A stretch of 52,795 nt of DNA. Origin: Gallionella sp. (GTDB lineage: Bacteria; Pseudomonadota; Gammaproteobacteria; Burkholderiales; Gallionellaceae). The translations under genes and the position numbers were made by a program. The notes under the pieces are model-generated. The model ran no database searches and was not told where the DNA came from. It saw only the letters and a program-made list of their open reading frames with translations. Location of the stretch: NCBI GenBank assembly GCA_030681375.1, contig JAUXWM010000007.1, forward strand, positions 1-52,795, read 5' to 3'. Positions 23,794 through 32,527 of the stretch are shown here, in pieces; the stretch's first letter is position 1, and every line of letters begins with the position of its first letter.

Positions 23794-25455
23794 ATGCTGA
23801 AATTTTTAAGTCTGCGTGACTTTGTCATCGTATCGGAGCTGGAGCTGGAATTCAGCGCCGGTTTTACCGCGCTGACCGGCGAGACGGGCGCGGGAAAATC
23901 CATACTGATAGATGCCTTGTCGCTGGCGCTGGGCGAGCGCAGCGACGCGACCATGGTGCGTAACGGGTGTGAGCGCGCCGAAATCACCGCAGAATTTGAC
24001 GTGCGCGCCTTGCCGGATGCGCAACGCTGGCTGAAGGCGCAAGCGCTGGAAGGGGATGAAGGTATCTGTTTGCTGCGGCGTTTGCTGGATGCGGGCGGAC
24101 GTTCGCGCGGCTTCATTAACGGGCGCAGTGCGACCTTGCAGCAGATGCGCGAAGCGGGCGAGTTGCTGTTGAATATTCACGGTCAGCATGCGCATCAATC
24201 GCTGTTGCGACCGGAAGCGCAGCGCGCCCTGCTGGATGGCTATGCCGGTTTGCAGGAGCGCGCCGCAGAGGTGGCGCTTCGTCATCGCGACTGGCAGACC
24301 TTGCAACACCGCCGCATCGCCTTGAGCGAGAATTCGCAGGCCATGGCTGCTGAACGCGAGTTGTTGCTATTTCAGCGCAATGAACTGGAAGGCATGGCTT
24401 TCAATGTTGCGGAATGGGAAGAGTTGCAGGTGGACTATGCGCGTCTGTCACATGCGGCGAGCTTGCTGGAGACCGCCGCATTGGGCATCGAGACCTTGAG
24501 CGAGGCCGATAGCGCCTGCCTTACACAGTTAAATGCGCTGATGGCGCGTTTGCGCGATGGCATGGAGCATGATGCCAGTCTGGCTGAAACGCTGCGTCTG
24601 CTGGAAAGCGCGCAGGCGGAATTGCAGGAGGCGGTATATGCCTTGCGTCATTATCAGCAGCGTCTGGATGCCGATCCGCAGCAAATTAAAGAAAAAGAGA
24701 ATCGCATTCAATATGTTATCGAGATGGCGCGCAAGTATCGTGTCATGCCGGAACGTCTGGACGAAGTCTTGCAACAGATCGTCACGCGGCTGGCGGAATT
24801 GGGTGACGAAACCGATATTGCGGCCGTGGCGCAACAGGAAAAAGCCGCGCGAGAATGTTATCTGGATAGCGCACAGTTGTTGAGTCATGCGCGCCAGCTG
24901 GCGGCTGCAAATTTGTCGCGGGAAATTACTGCTGCGATGCAGAAACTGGCGATGCAGGGCGGCAGCTTCGCCGTGGCATTGCTGCCGCTGCCCGAGGGTA
25001 ATGCGTATGGTCTGGAGACGATAGAATTTCAGGTTGCCGCCAACACTGGCATACCGGCGCGCAGCATGGCGCGTGTCGCATCGGGTGGCGAGTTGTCGCG
25101 CATCAGCCTGGCGATACAGGTCGCCACCAGTCAGCTTGCCAGCGTGCCGACGCTGATTTTCGATGAGGTGGACAGCGGGATCGGCGGACGCGTGGCCGAG
25201 ATCGTCGGCCTGCTGCTCAAGCAACTGGGTCGGGATTATCAGGTGCTATGCGTCACTCACCTGCCGCAAGTGGCGGCAATGGCGGATGGGCAGTGGCGGG
25301 TCAGCAAGGCGGTGGAAGACGGCGTTACCCTGAGTCGTATCGAGGTGCTGGGCGACGAGCAGCGTATCGAAGAAATTGCACGCATGCTGGGCGGGGTAAA
25401 GATCACCGAGACGACACGCAAACATGCGGCGGAGATGCTGGGCATGGCCGCTTGA
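23794..25455 (+). CDS. recN: DNA repair protein RecN
   Basis: A 553-residue SMC-like ATPase for double-strand-break repair. The N-terminal Walker A is GETGAGKSILIDALSLALG; the middle is an antiparallel coiled-coil; the C-terminal head carries the signature VASGGELSRISLAIQ and Walker B TLIFDEVDSGIGG. VLCVTHLPQVAAMAD with the switch histidine completes it. It is in the nadK operon. I found no LexA box directly in front of it, so any SOS control would act from further upstream or is absent. Confidence 0.97.
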   Translation: MLKFLSLRDFVIVSELELEFSAGFTALTGETGAGKSILIDALSLALGERSDATMVRNGCERAEITAEFDVRALPDAQRWLKAQALEGDEGICLLRRLLDAGGRSRGFINGRSATLQQMREAGELLLNIHGQHAHQSLLRPEAQRALLDGYAGLQERAAEVALRHRDWQTLQHRRIALSENSQAMAAERELLLFQRNELEGMAFNVAEWEELQVDYARLSHAASLLETAALGIETLSEADSACLTQLNALMARLRDGMEHDASLAETLRLLESAQAELQEAVYALRHYQQRLDADPQQIKEKENRIQYVIEMARKYRVMPERLDEVLQQIVTRLAELGDETDIAAVAQQEKAARECYLDSAQLLSHARQLAAANLSREITAAMQKLAMQGGSFAVALLPLPEGNAYGLETIEFQVAANTGIPARSMARVASGGELSRISLAIQVATSQLASVPTLIFDEVDSGIGGRVAEIVGLLLKQLGRDYQVLCVTHLPQVAAMADGQWRVSKAVEDGVTLSRIEVLGDEQRIEEIARMLGGVKITETTRKHAAEMLGMAA

Positions 25456-25497
25456 GGTATCATGCAGCGGCTTTTGGAAATTACGAGACTATAGACC

Positions 25498-25857
25498 ATG
25501 CGCTTTAAAATAATTTTACTTTCCCTGACGCTGGCCTCATGCGGCAGCTTTTCAATGTCCTTGCCCTCGCCGTACAAAATGGATGTCCGCCAGGGGAATT
25601 TTGTGACTGCGGAAATGCGCGACAAGCTGAAAATTGGCATGTCACGCGCCCAGGTGCGCTATGTGCTGGGTATGCCGATGATCAGCGATGCGTTTCACGC
25701 TAGTCGCTGGGATTATGTTTACCGTCTGGAGCAGCGCGGCAAACTGGTCGAGCAGCAACGCCTGACGGTGTATTTTGAAGGCGACAACCTGGCGCGCATA
25801 GACGACAGCGGACTCTCTGTGAAAGCTGCGCCAGTGGTGTCTGAAGCCGATAAATAA
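25498..25857 (+). CDS. bamE: Outer-membrane assembly lipoprotein BamE (SmpA/OmlA)
   Basis: A 119-residue lipoprotein. The lipobox LTLASCGS follows a short hydrophobic signal. The family core QGNFVTAEMRDKLKIGMSRA, then QVRYVLGMPMISDAFHASRWDYVY, is clear. It is a subunit of the BAM complex that folds outer-membrane barrels. It stands alone between recN and dapB; the divergent fur gene often found beside it in other proteobacteria is absent here. Confidence 0.95.
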   Translation: MRFKIILLSLTLASCGSFSMSLPSPYKMDVRQGNFVTAEMRDKLKIGMSRAQVRYVLGMPMISDAFHASRWDYVYRLEQRGKLVEQQRLTVYFEGDNLARIDDSGLSVKAAPVVSEADK

Positions 25858-25895
25858 TGCGGATCAAATAGCTATTCTCCTGAAGGAATAAATAT

Positions 25896-26702
25896 ATGAG
25901 CAAGATTAAAATCGCTATCGCCGGTAGCAGCGGACGCATGGGCAAAGTGTTGTTGGAATGCGTGGCGCAGGCTGATGATCTGGTGCTGCATGCCGCGCTG
26001 GAACATAGCGGCAACACGATGCTGGGACGCGATGCGGGCGAATTGTCCGGCGCGCCCTGCGGCGTGAAGATCAGCGCCGATGTGGAAGCTGCCTTGCAGG
26101 GCGCGGATGTGTTGATCGACTTCACCCGGCCGGAAGGGACGCTGCATCATCTGGAAATTTGCCGCAGTCTGGGCGTGAATATGGTGATAGGCACGACCGG
26201 GCTCAACGCGCAGCAAAAGGCGCAGCTAGGCGCGGGCGCGCAGGATAACGGCAACGTGTTCGCTCCCAATATGAGCGTGGGGGTAAATCTGGTGTTCAAG
26301 TTGCTGGAAACCGCCTCACGCGTGTTGTCCGAAGGCTACGACATCGAGATCATCGAAGCGCACCATCGTCACAAGGTGGACTCGCCTTCCGGCACGGCGC
26401 TGGGCATGGGCGAAGTGGTGGCACGCACGCTGGGACGTGATCTGGAGGCCTGTGCCGTGTATGGCCGTGTAGGGGTGACGGGTGAACGCGACCCGTCCAC
26501 CATAGGCTTCGCTACCGTGCGCGGCGGCGACATCGTCGGTGACCATACCGTGCTGTATGCGGGCATAGGCGAACGCATCGAAATCACTCACAAGGCCAGC
26601 AGCCGCGCCACCTTCGCGCTGGGTGCGCTGCGTGCCGCCCGTTATCTCGCCGTCCACCCTGCGGGGATGTACGACATGCAGGATGTGCTGGCGCTGAAAT
26701 AA
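25896..26702 (+). CDS. dapB: 4-hydroxy-tetrahydrodipicolinate reductase
   Basis: A 268-residue enzyme of the lysine/meso-diaminopimelate pathway. The cofactor motif [14 protein letters not shown] and the substrate-binding signature [16 protein letters not shown] are present, along with the linker [13 protein letters not shown] good ribosome site (GAAGGAAT) lies 8 nt before the ATG. The following 65 bp are very AT-rich and may contain the corA promoter. Confidence 0.98.
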   Translation: MSKIKIAIAGSSGRMGKVLLECVAQADDLVLHAALEHSGNTMLGRDAGELSGAPCGVKISADVEAALQGADVLIDFTRPEGTLHHLEICRSLGVNMVIGTTGLNAQQKAQLGAGAQDNGNVFAPNMSVGVNLVFKLLETASRVLSEGYDIEIIEAHHRHKVDSPSGTALGMGEVVARTLGRDLEACAVYGRVGVTGERDPSTIGFATVRGGDIVGDHTVLYAGIGERIEITHKASSRATFALGALRAARYLAVHPAGMYDMQDVLALK

Positions 26703-26767
26703 TCGAGATATTTATTATAACTAATTGATATATAAATATATTGTGCTTAGCGCGCCTGTGAGTTTGC

Positions 26768-27727
26768 ATGCTGATTAATTGCGCCGCCTATCAGGACGGG
26801 ATCAAGCTGGCAGACATTTCTGTCGAGGCGATCAGCGATTATCTTGAACGCAAGGATTGTTTCGTCTGGGTGGCGCTCAGAGACACGACCGAGGACGAAC
26901 TCGATAAAATGCAGGAGGAATTCGGCCTGCATGATCTGGCGATCGAGGATGCACGTCACGGCCATCAGCGCCCCAAGGTAGAAGAATATGGCGATACCTT
27001 GTTTGTCGCGATGCACCTGGTGGATGATGCCGCAGCCGAGGTGGGCGAGGTCAGTATCTTTGTCGGAGTCAATTTCCTCCTTTCTATTCGCAATCGTAAT
27101 AATCAGGCTTTTGTCGGGGTGCGCGAACGCTGCGAGCGCGAACCGCAGTTGCTGCGGCTGGGTTCGGGCTTCGTGCTTTACGCGCTGATGGACGCTGTGG
27201 TGGATCGCTATTTTCCGGTGATCGACGAGCTGGAGTCGCAACTGGAATCCATTGAGGAACACCTCTTCGACAAGGGCGCTACACTGGATAATATCGCGCA
27301 ACTCTACGGACTCAAGCGCAAGCTCGCCGTACTCAAACATGCGGCCATGCCGCTGATGGAAGCGACCGGAAAACTGCACGGCGGACGTGTTCCGCCGGTC
27401 TGTGCCACCACTCAGGAATATTTCCGTGATGTCTATGATCATCTGACACGCATCAACGCCACGATAGACAGTATGCGTGAAACCATAACCACGGCCATCA
27501 TGGTCTGCCAGTCCGCCGTGTCCATGGAACAGAATGAAATCAATAAACGGCTGGCGGCCTGGGCCGGTATCTTCGCCGTGGCTACCGCCTTTGTCGGTAT
27601 TTGGGGTATGAATTTTCAGCACATGCCGGAGCTGGGGTGGAAATACGGCTATCCGCTGGCGTTGCTGGTGATTACGGTGACTTGCGGTGGGTTGTATTAC
27701 CGGTTCAGGCGTTCGGGCTGGCTTTAG
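26768..27727 (+). CDS. corA: CorA-family magnesium/divalent cation transporter
   Basis: A 319-residue channel protein. The long cytoplasmic domain (residues about 1-255) is mostly helical, ending in a stalk helix. Two C-terminal membrane helices follow, the first containing the selectivity motif GMNF (GIWGMNFQHMPEL) and the second ending PLALLVITVTCGGLYYRFRR with the basic cytosolic tail. The length matches CorA pentamer subunits. The upstream 26703-26767 segment is AT-rich (for example TATTATAACTAATTG), typical of a promoter region. It converges on mntP with only 27 bp between the ends; no terminator is obvious there. Confidence 0.93.
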   Translation: MLINCAAYQDGIKLADISVEAISDYLERKDCFVWVALRDTTEDELDKMQEEFGLHDLAIEDARHGHQRPKVEEYGDTLFVAMHLVDDAAAEVGEVSIFVGVNFLLSIRNRNNQAFVGVRERCEREPQLLRLGSGFVLYALMDAVVDRYFPVIDELESQLESIEEHLFDKGATLDNIAQLYGLKRKLAVLKHAAMPLMEATGKLHGGRVPPVCATTQEYFRDVYDHLTRINATIDSMRETITTAIMVCQSAVSMEQNEINKRLAAWAGIFAVATAFVGIWGMNFQHMPELGWKYGYPLALLVITVTCGGLYYRFRRSGWL

Positions 27728-27754
27728 GGGGCATACACCTGAGGTTTGCTTTTG

Positions 27755-28288
27755 TCAAAATACCAGTATCTTGACCCCGATCAGGATCAGCACCGTTCCA
27801 CCGAATATTTCTGCGTGGCCTTCCAGCCAGGTGCCGCTGTTTTTGCCTATCAGGACACCCGTCCAGCTGAAAGCAAAAGTTGTCACGCCTATGATCAGGC
27901 AGGCCAGCCAGGCATTGACTTCCAGCAGGGTCAGGCTGAAACCTGCAGCCATTGCATCTATGCTGGTCGCGACGGCCAGTATCAGCATCATCTTATTGGT
28001 GATCGTCGTGATGTCTTCTTCTACGCCTTCCTGCAGGCCTTCGTAAATCATTTTTGCACCGACAAGCGCCAGCAATCCGAAAGCTATCCAGCGGGCATAG
28101 CTATCGACCCAGCCCAGTACGCCTTTCCCGCCCAGATAGCCCAGAAAGGGCATCAATGCCTGAAAAACACCGAAGAAAAGGCCGGCCTTCAATCCCAGTC
28201 CACGGGTGTTTCCTTTTGAGCCCAGGCCGATGGAAACGGCAAATGCGTCCATGCTCAGTGCGATGGCTAAAACGATTACTTCAAACAT
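27755..28288 (-). CDS. mntP: Manganese efflux pump MntP
   Basis: A 177-residue membrane protein with six predicted helices. It has the duplicated family motif: [15 protein letters not shown] in the first half and [12 protein letters not shown] in the second, each with the conserved aspartate of the Mn2+ path. The start is placed at the ATG at 28288 ([16 protein letters not shown]); an open extension to 28324 is not family-like. The leader (28289-28483) does not look like a yybP-ykoY manganese riboswitch. It lies next to corA, another divalent-metal gene, but on the opposite strand. Confidence 0.95.
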   Translation of the reverse strand: MFEVIVLAIALSMDAFAVSIGLGSKGNTRGLGLKAGLFFGVFQALMPFLGYLGGKGVLGWVDSYARWIAFGLLALVGAKMIYEGLQEGVEEDITTITNKMMLILAVATSIDAMAAGFSLTLLEVNAWLACLIIGVTTFAFSWTGVLIGKNSGTWLEGHAEIFGGTVLILIGVKILVF

Positions 28289-28483
28289 GTCGCTGTTTTC
28301 CTGTGCGTTGGGCTGACGCCGCATTGCGGGCGTGCGGCAGAAAAGGATTGTACATCGGGGAAAGATCGCTTTTGTAGCTGCACGAGCGATGCGTTGATAA
28401 ATTTACCCTGCTTGCGCTTCATAAACCCGCCGATAAACGCTAGAATCCATACTTTGCAACTGACACATCAAAGGAATTCGAAT

Positions 28484-29404
28484 ATGTCCATGTCCGATCG
28501 CGACGGTTTTATCTGGTATGACGGCAAACTGGTGCCCTGGCGCGATGCTACTACCCATGTGCTGACGCACACTCTGCACTATGGCATGGGCGTATTTGAA
28601 GGCGTGCGTGCCTACAAGGCCGCCGAAGGAACTGCGATTTTCCGCCTGGAAGACCACACCAACCGCCTGTTCAATTCCGCGCACATTTTCCAGATGAAGA
28701 TGCCCTACGACAAGGAAACCATCAACGAGGCGCATCGTGAAGTGGTGCGTGCCAATAATCTGGAATCCTGCTACATCCGTCCGATCTGCTTCTACGGCTC
28801 CGAGGCGATGGGTATTGCCGCGACTACGCTGTCCACACATGTGGCGATCGCAGCCTGGCCATGGGGCGCCTATCTGGGCGACGAGGGCATGCAGAAGGGC
28901 ATACGCGTCAAGACATCCAGCTTTACCCGCCACCATGTCAATGTGAACATGTGCCGCGCCAAGTCGGTGACGACTTACGCGAATTCGATTCTGGCGCATC
29001 AGGAAGTCGCCAACGACAACTACGACGAAGCGCTGCTGCTGGACGTCGATGGCTACGTGGCCGAAGGCGCGGGTGAAAATATCTTCATCGTCAAGAAAGG
29101 CAAGCTGTACACGCCTGATCTGACCTCCTGTCTGGAAGGTATCACGCGCGAATCCGTGATTACGCTGGCCAAGGAGCTGGGCATAGAAGTGATCGAGAAG
29201 CGCATCACGCGCGACGAAATCTATTGCGCCGAAGAAGCGTTCTTTACCGGCACGGCCGCAGAAGTCACGCCCATCCGCGAACTCGACCAGCGCATCATCG
29301 GTTCAGGTTCGCGCGGGCCGATCACGACCGTGTTGCAGCAGGCTTTTTTCGATTGCGTTGCAGGCAAACATCCGCTGCACACCGACTGGTTGAGCTACGT
29401 TTAA
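28484..29404 (+). CDS. ilvE: Branched-chain amino-acid aminotransferase
   Basis: A 306-residue fold-type IV PLP enzyme for the last step of Val/Leu/Ile synthesis. Segments include [35 protein letters not shown], the PLP lysine in [15 protein letters not shown], and [23 protein letters not shown] lies 8 nt before the ATG at 28484; the open frame upstream to 28394 is not homologous. It is followed 10 bp later by the CHCC zinc-finger gene, a pairing seen in many beta-proteobacteria. Confidence 0.97.
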   Translation: MSMSDRDGFIWYDGKLVPWRDATTHVLTHTLHYGMGVFEGVRAYKAAEGTAIFRLEDHTNRLFNSAHIFQMKMPYDKETINEAHREVVRANNLESCYIRPICFYGSEAMGIAATTLSTHVAIAAWPWGAYLGDEGMQKGIRVKTSSFTRHHVNVNMCRAKSVTTYANSILAHQEVANDNYDEALLLDVDGYVAEGAGENIFIVKKGKLYTPDLTSCLEGITRESVITLAKELGIEVIEKRITRDEIYCAEEAFFTGTAAEVTPIRELDQRIIGSGSRGPITTVLQQAFFDCVAGKHPLHTDWLSYV

Positions 29405-29414
29405 GGAGATCGCC

Positions 29415-29609
29415 GTGAGCACTATCACTCAGCGTTACGTTGAAATAACCGCGCATGATTTGCCGCTGACCTGTCCGATGCCGGGCATGAATCTGTGGAG
29501 CGCACACCCCAAGGTCGCACTTGCGCTGAATCACGATGGTGAGGCGCATTGCCCGTATTGCGGAACGCTTTACAAATTCAAAGGCGAACTGCCTAAGGGG
29601 CATCACTAG
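29415..29609 (+). CDS. Small zinc-finger protein (zf-CHCC, NDUFS6-like)
   Basis: A 64-residue protein with the zf-CHCC domain. Ligand candidates are C in LPLTCPMP, H in WSAHPKV, and the CPYCG pair, giving the C-H-C-C set. In mitochondria this domain occurs in complex I subunit NDUFS6; in bacteria its role is not settled. The start is a GTG with AAGGAG 6 nt upstream, and it is co-transcribed with ilvE. A long perfect hairpin begins at the base after its stop codon. Confidence 0.88.
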   Translation: MSTITQRYVEITAHDLPLTCPMPGMNLWSAHPKVALALNHDGEAHCPYCGTLYKFKGELPKGHH

Positions 29610-29647
29610 AAACCCGTTGCGCGACTCAATAATCGCGCAACGGGTTT
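29610..29647. terminator. Perfect 15-bp hairpin after the zinc-finger gene
   Basis: AAACCCGTTGCGCGA and TCGCGCAACGGGTTT pair perfectly around an 8-nt loop. The stem ends in AAA/TTT, so the T-tract is short and part of the stem. It probably terminates ilvE transcripts or protects their 3' ends. waaF begins 16 bp later, so some read-through is likely. Confidence 0.7.
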
Positions 29648-29663
29648 CAGGAATTTGACCGGT

Positions 29664-30680
29664 ATGCATAAAATATTAGTCATCGGCCCCAGTTGGGTAG
29701 GCGATTGCATGCTGATGCAGCCTATGCTGATGCGTCTCAAGCAGCGTCATCCCGATTGCCTGATCGACGTGCTTGCGCCGCCCTGGACAGTCGGATTGCT
29801 GCATGCGATACCGGAAGTCAATCTAGCCATCATCAATCCTTTCCCGCACGGTGCGCTGAATCTCAAGGCGCGCTACCGGCTGGGTGTAGAACTGCGTGCG
29901 GCACATTACGATCAGGCCATTGTTCTGCCCAATTCGCTGAAATCGGTGCTGGTGCCGTTCTTCGCCAACATTCCCTTGCGCACCGGCTTTGTCGGCGAGT
30001 TGCGCTACGGCCTGCTTAACGATGCACGCAAGCTGGACAAGACAGTATTGCCGCTGATGGTGGAACGTTTCGCTTATTTGGCTGAAGAGCGGGATGGAGA
30101 AATACCGCGCACGCTGGATAATCCTAAGCTGAGTGTTTCAGCGGAGCAGCGCGATGCGACACTGCAAAAACTTAATCTGACGCTGGATCAGCCCGTCGCG
30201 GTATTCTGTCCGGGTGCCGAATACGGCCCGGCCAAACGCTGGCCTGTGGCTTATTTCGCCGAAACCGCACAGCGGCTGTACGATAGCGGTTATGCGGTCT
30301 GGCTGATAGGTTCCAACAAGGATCGCGAAGTCGCGGAAAAAATCGTCGCCCTAGGCAACAGGACCGCGCACAATCTGTGCGGCAGCACCGATCTGGCCGA
30401 TGCCATCGCGCTGCTGTCCTGCGCGCAACTGGTCATCAGCAATGATTCCGGATTGATGCATCTGGCCGCAGCCCTCGATCGCCCGATGCTCGCGCTGTTC
30501 GGCTCCAGCAGCCCGCAATTCACTCCGCCGCTATCGGATGCGGCACGGGTCGTCAAACTCGATATAAAGTGCAGCCCCTGCTTCAAGCGCGAATGTCCCC
30601 TAGGGCATTTCAATTGCATGAATCAGCTCACGCCCGACCGGGTCTGGGAAAAGATTCAAAAGGTCATTCCCGTCAATTAG
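29664..30680 (+). CDS. waaF: ADP-heptose:LPS heptosyltransferase II
   Basis: A 338-residue GT9-family glycosyltransferase adding the second heptose to the lipopolysaccharide inner core. It opens KILVIGPSWVGDCMLMQPML, contains the catalytic-domain segment VAVFCPGAEYGPAKRWP, and ends with the donor-binding motif VISNDSGLMHLAAALDRP. The C-terminal SPCFKRECPLGHFNCM is also family-typical. The start was set at the ATG at 29664; the TTG at 29655 is less likely. It is followed by the mutase gene 20 bp later, a plausible link through sugar-phosphate supply. Confidence 0.95.
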   Translation: MHKILVIGPSWVGDCMLMQPMLMRLKQRHPDCLIDVLAPPWTVGLLHAIPEVNLAIINPFPHGALNLKARYRLGVELRAAHYDQAIVLPNSLKSVLVPFFANIPLRTGFVGELRYGLLNDARKLDKTVLPLMVERFAYLAEERDGEIPRTLDNPKLSVSAEQRDATLQKLNLTLDQPVAVFCPGAEYGPAKRWPVAYFAETAQRLYDSGYAVWLIGSNKDREVAEKIVALGNRTAHNLCGSTDLADAIALLSCAQLVISNDSGLMHLAAALDRPMLALFGSSSPQFTPPLSDAARVVKLDIKCSPCFKRECPLGHFNCMNQLTPDRVWEKIQKVIPVN

Positions 30681-30700
30681 CACTGAAAGCGATTTTAGCA

Positions 30701-32101
30701 ATGATGCCCCCCCAGGAAATCTTCAAGGCTTACGACATACGCGGCATAGTGGGCAAGACGCTGACTCCGGCGATTGTTGAAGCCATCGGCCATGCCATCG
30801 GTTCGGAAGCTGTCGCACGCGGACAGGCGAGCATTGCGATAGGCCGCGATGGCCGCCTGTCCGGCCCGGAACTGATCGCAGCATTGGCGCGGGGCATACG
30901 GAAAAGCGGCATCAACGTAATCGACATCGGCTGTGTCGCGACGCCGATGGCCTATTTCGCCGCCTTTCATCTGAACACCGACTGCGCGGTGATGCTCACC
31001 GGCAGTCACAATCCACCCGATTACAACGGCATCAAGATCGTGTTGAACAAGGAGACGCTGTCGGGCGAGGCGATACAGGCACTGCGCGTGCGCATCGAAC
31101 GGGACGATTACTGTTACGGCGAAGGCAGTTACACGCAACAGGACATAGGCGCGGCCTATATAGCCCGCATCGCCTCCGACATCAAACTGGCGCGCCCGAT
31201 GAAAATTACTGTTGATTGCGGCAACGGCGTGGCGGGCGCGTATGTCGCCGAGCTGTACCGCAAGCTGGGCTGCACCGTTGAAGAGCTGTACTGCGAAGTG
31301 GATGGACGCTTCCCCAACCATCATCCCGACCCGTCCGACCCGCGCAATCTACAGGACCTGATCGCGGCATTGCGCGACGACGCAAAACTTTTGTCCGGGC
31401 ACCCGAACGGCAGCGAGCTGGGACTGGCCTTTGACGGCGATGGCGACCGTCTGGGTGTCGTCACCCGGGACGGGGCTATCATTTACCCGGATCGTCAGTT
31501 GATGCTGTTCGCCGCCGATCTGTTGAGCCGCAAGCCGGGTGCGGAAATCATCTTCGACATCAAATCCACACGCAACCTGTTCGGCTGGATACGCCAGCAC
31601 GGCGGCAAGCCGACCATCTGGAAGACCGGACACTCACTGATCAAGGCCAAGATGAAAGAGACCGGCGCTTTGCTGGCGGGCGAGATGACGGGTCATCTGT
31701 TTTTCGTGGAACGCTGGTACGGCTTCGATGACGGACTGTATGGCGGCGCGCGCCTGCTGGAAATTCTAAGCCGGACAGATGACCCGGGCGCGGTGCTCAA
31801 GGCGTTGCCGGACGCCTGTTGCACGCCCGAACTGCACGCGCACACGAGGGAAGGTGAGAATCACGCCCTGCTGGCGCAACTCAAGGAAACGGCGGACTTC
31901 ACCGATGCGCTTGAGATCATCACCATCGACGGACTGCGCGTGGAATATGCCGACGGCTTCGGTCTTGCCCGCCCGTCCAATACCACGCCGGTGATCATGC
32001 TGCGCTTTGAAGCGGAAACGGAACAGGCGCTGCAACGCATACAGAACGACTTCCGCCGCATATTCGCAAAGGCCGCGCCGCATCTGAAACTGCCGTTTTG
32101 A
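30701..32101 (+). CDS. algC: Phosphomannomutase/phosphoglucomutase
   Basis: A 466-residue alpha-D-phosphohexomutase. The four family sites are all present: the opening FKAYDIRG, the phosphoserine loop VMLTGSHNPPDYNG, the metal loop AFDGDGDRLGVV, the sugar-binding GEMTGHLFF, and the C-terminal phosphate loop ARPSNTTPVIMLRFE. It converts mannose-6-P or glucose-6-P to the 1-phosphates used for LPS and exopolysaccharide precursors. The start ATG at 30701 (another at 30704) is chosen; the frame upstream overlaps waaF. The symbol follows the dual-function Pseudomonas enzyme; manB or pgm would describe the same family. Confidence 0.93.
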   Translation: MMPPQEIFKAYDIRGIVGKTLTPAIVEAIGHAIGSEAVARGQASIAIGRDGRLSGPELIAALARGIRKSGINVIDIGCVATPMAYFAAFHLNTDCAVMLTGSHNPPDYNGIKIVLNKETLSGEAIQALRVRIERDDYCYGEGSYTQQDIGAAYIARIASDIKLARPMKITVDCGNGVAGAYVAELYRKLGCTVEELYCEVDGRFPNHHPDPSDPRNLQDLIAALRDDAKLLSGHPNGSELGLAFDGDGDRLGVVTRDGAIIYPDRQLMLFAADLLSRKPGAEIIFDIKSTRNLFGWIRQHGGKPTIWKTGHSLIKAKMKETGALLAGEMTGHLFFVERWYGFDDGLYGGARLLEILSRTDDPGAVLKALPDACCTPELHAHTREGENHALLAQLKETADFTDALEIITIDGLRVEYADGFGLARPSNTTPVIMLRFEAETEQALQRIQNDFRRIFAKAAPHLKLPF

Positions 32102-32109
32102 CTGTGGTT

Positions 32110-32146
32110 CCCTTCTCATTGCAGGGGGAGGGCTGGGGAGGGGCTG
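32110..32146. repeat. Degenerate CCCTC...GAGGG palindrome downstream of the mutase gene
   Basis: CCCTTCTC-attgca-GGGGGAGGG, followed by GCTGGGGAGGGG, has the composition and layout of REP-like elements that read CCCTCTCCC...GGGAGAGGG. It starts 9 bp after the mutase stop codon. It has no T-run, so it is more likely a repeat or transcript-end stabiliser than a terminator. Confidence 0.45.
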
Positions 32147-32211
32147 TACTTAAGACCGTTTGTGCTGGGCGTAGCGCAGTCTAAGGGTGAATGACAAAAG
32201 TTAAAATCGCC

Positions 32212-32298
32212 GGCGGTCGTGGATGCCTGTCTGACGCTGTTCCGGGAAGGCAAGTATGCCTTTCCGGGCTGATTACAAAGACAGACACCACGTCCGCC
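32212..32298. ncRNA. 87-nt long imperfect hairpin, unknown structured element
   Basis: Outer arms GGCGG-t-CGTGG (32212-32222) and CCACG-t-CCGCC (32288-32298) pair with one mismatch. Next come CTGTCT (32227-32232) with AGACAG (32279-32284). Inside is a separate stem, CCGGGAAGGCA with TGCCTTTCCGG (32242-32267), around AGTA. The pairing is seen directly; no T-run follows on either strand. It resembles no RNA family I can name. It lies between the mutase gene and the c-di-GMP riboswitch and might be a small RNA, a processing element or a miniature inverted-repeat element. Confidence 0.5.
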
Positions 32299-32391
32299 AT
32301 TACCGTTCCGGCAACGTATTGAGTTTCCTTGTATGCCTAATGGCCTATGCCTTTAGATATATATGCGTATTTCCCCAATACCGATAGTATT

Positions 32392-32484
32392 CATCCTACT
32401 CAAAGGGCAAACCCGTCGAAAGATGGCGACGCAAAATCACCGAACCTAAGTTTTCTCAGTCAGGTCAGCGGGATTGCTAGGTGA
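32392..32484 (+). promoter_or_regulatory. GEMM-I type cyclic di-GMP riboswitch
   Basis: The aptamer consensus is recognisable: AGGGCAAACC, a P2 stem CCGUC/GAUGG closed by a GAAA tetraloop, GCGACGCAAA, the tetraloop-receptor segment CCUAAG, and AGGUCAGCGGG on the 3' side. P1 is formed by CAUCCUA (32392-32398) with UAGGUG (32478-32483), with one bulged U. It lies about 35 nt before the start of a GGDEF-EAL gene, the expected target class. The identification comes from conserved sequence and structure; ligand binding is inferred. Confidence 0.9.
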
Positions 32485-32491
32485 CGCGTAT

Positions 32492-32519
32492 TTTCCCTAA
32501 GGAGACGCCTAAAGGGAAA
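32492..32519 (+). promoter_or_regulatory. Possible riboswitch expression platform holding the ribosome site
   Basis: TTTCCCT (32492-32498) and AGGGAAA (32513-32519) form a perfect 7-bp stem just after the aptamer. The 14-nt loop displays AAGGAG (32499-32504), while the stem itself ties up a second site, AAGGGA, close to the candidate starts at 32519 and 32528. No terminator hairpin is present, so control of translation initiation is more likely than attenuation. Confidence 0.5.
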
Positions 32520-32527
32520 TGATCATC

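Noticed and set aside
28289..28483. Possible manganese (yybP-ykoY) riboswitch upstream of mntP
   Set aside because: The conserved core sequences of that riboswitch are not present in either orientation; only a short CGTCAG-like match was seen.
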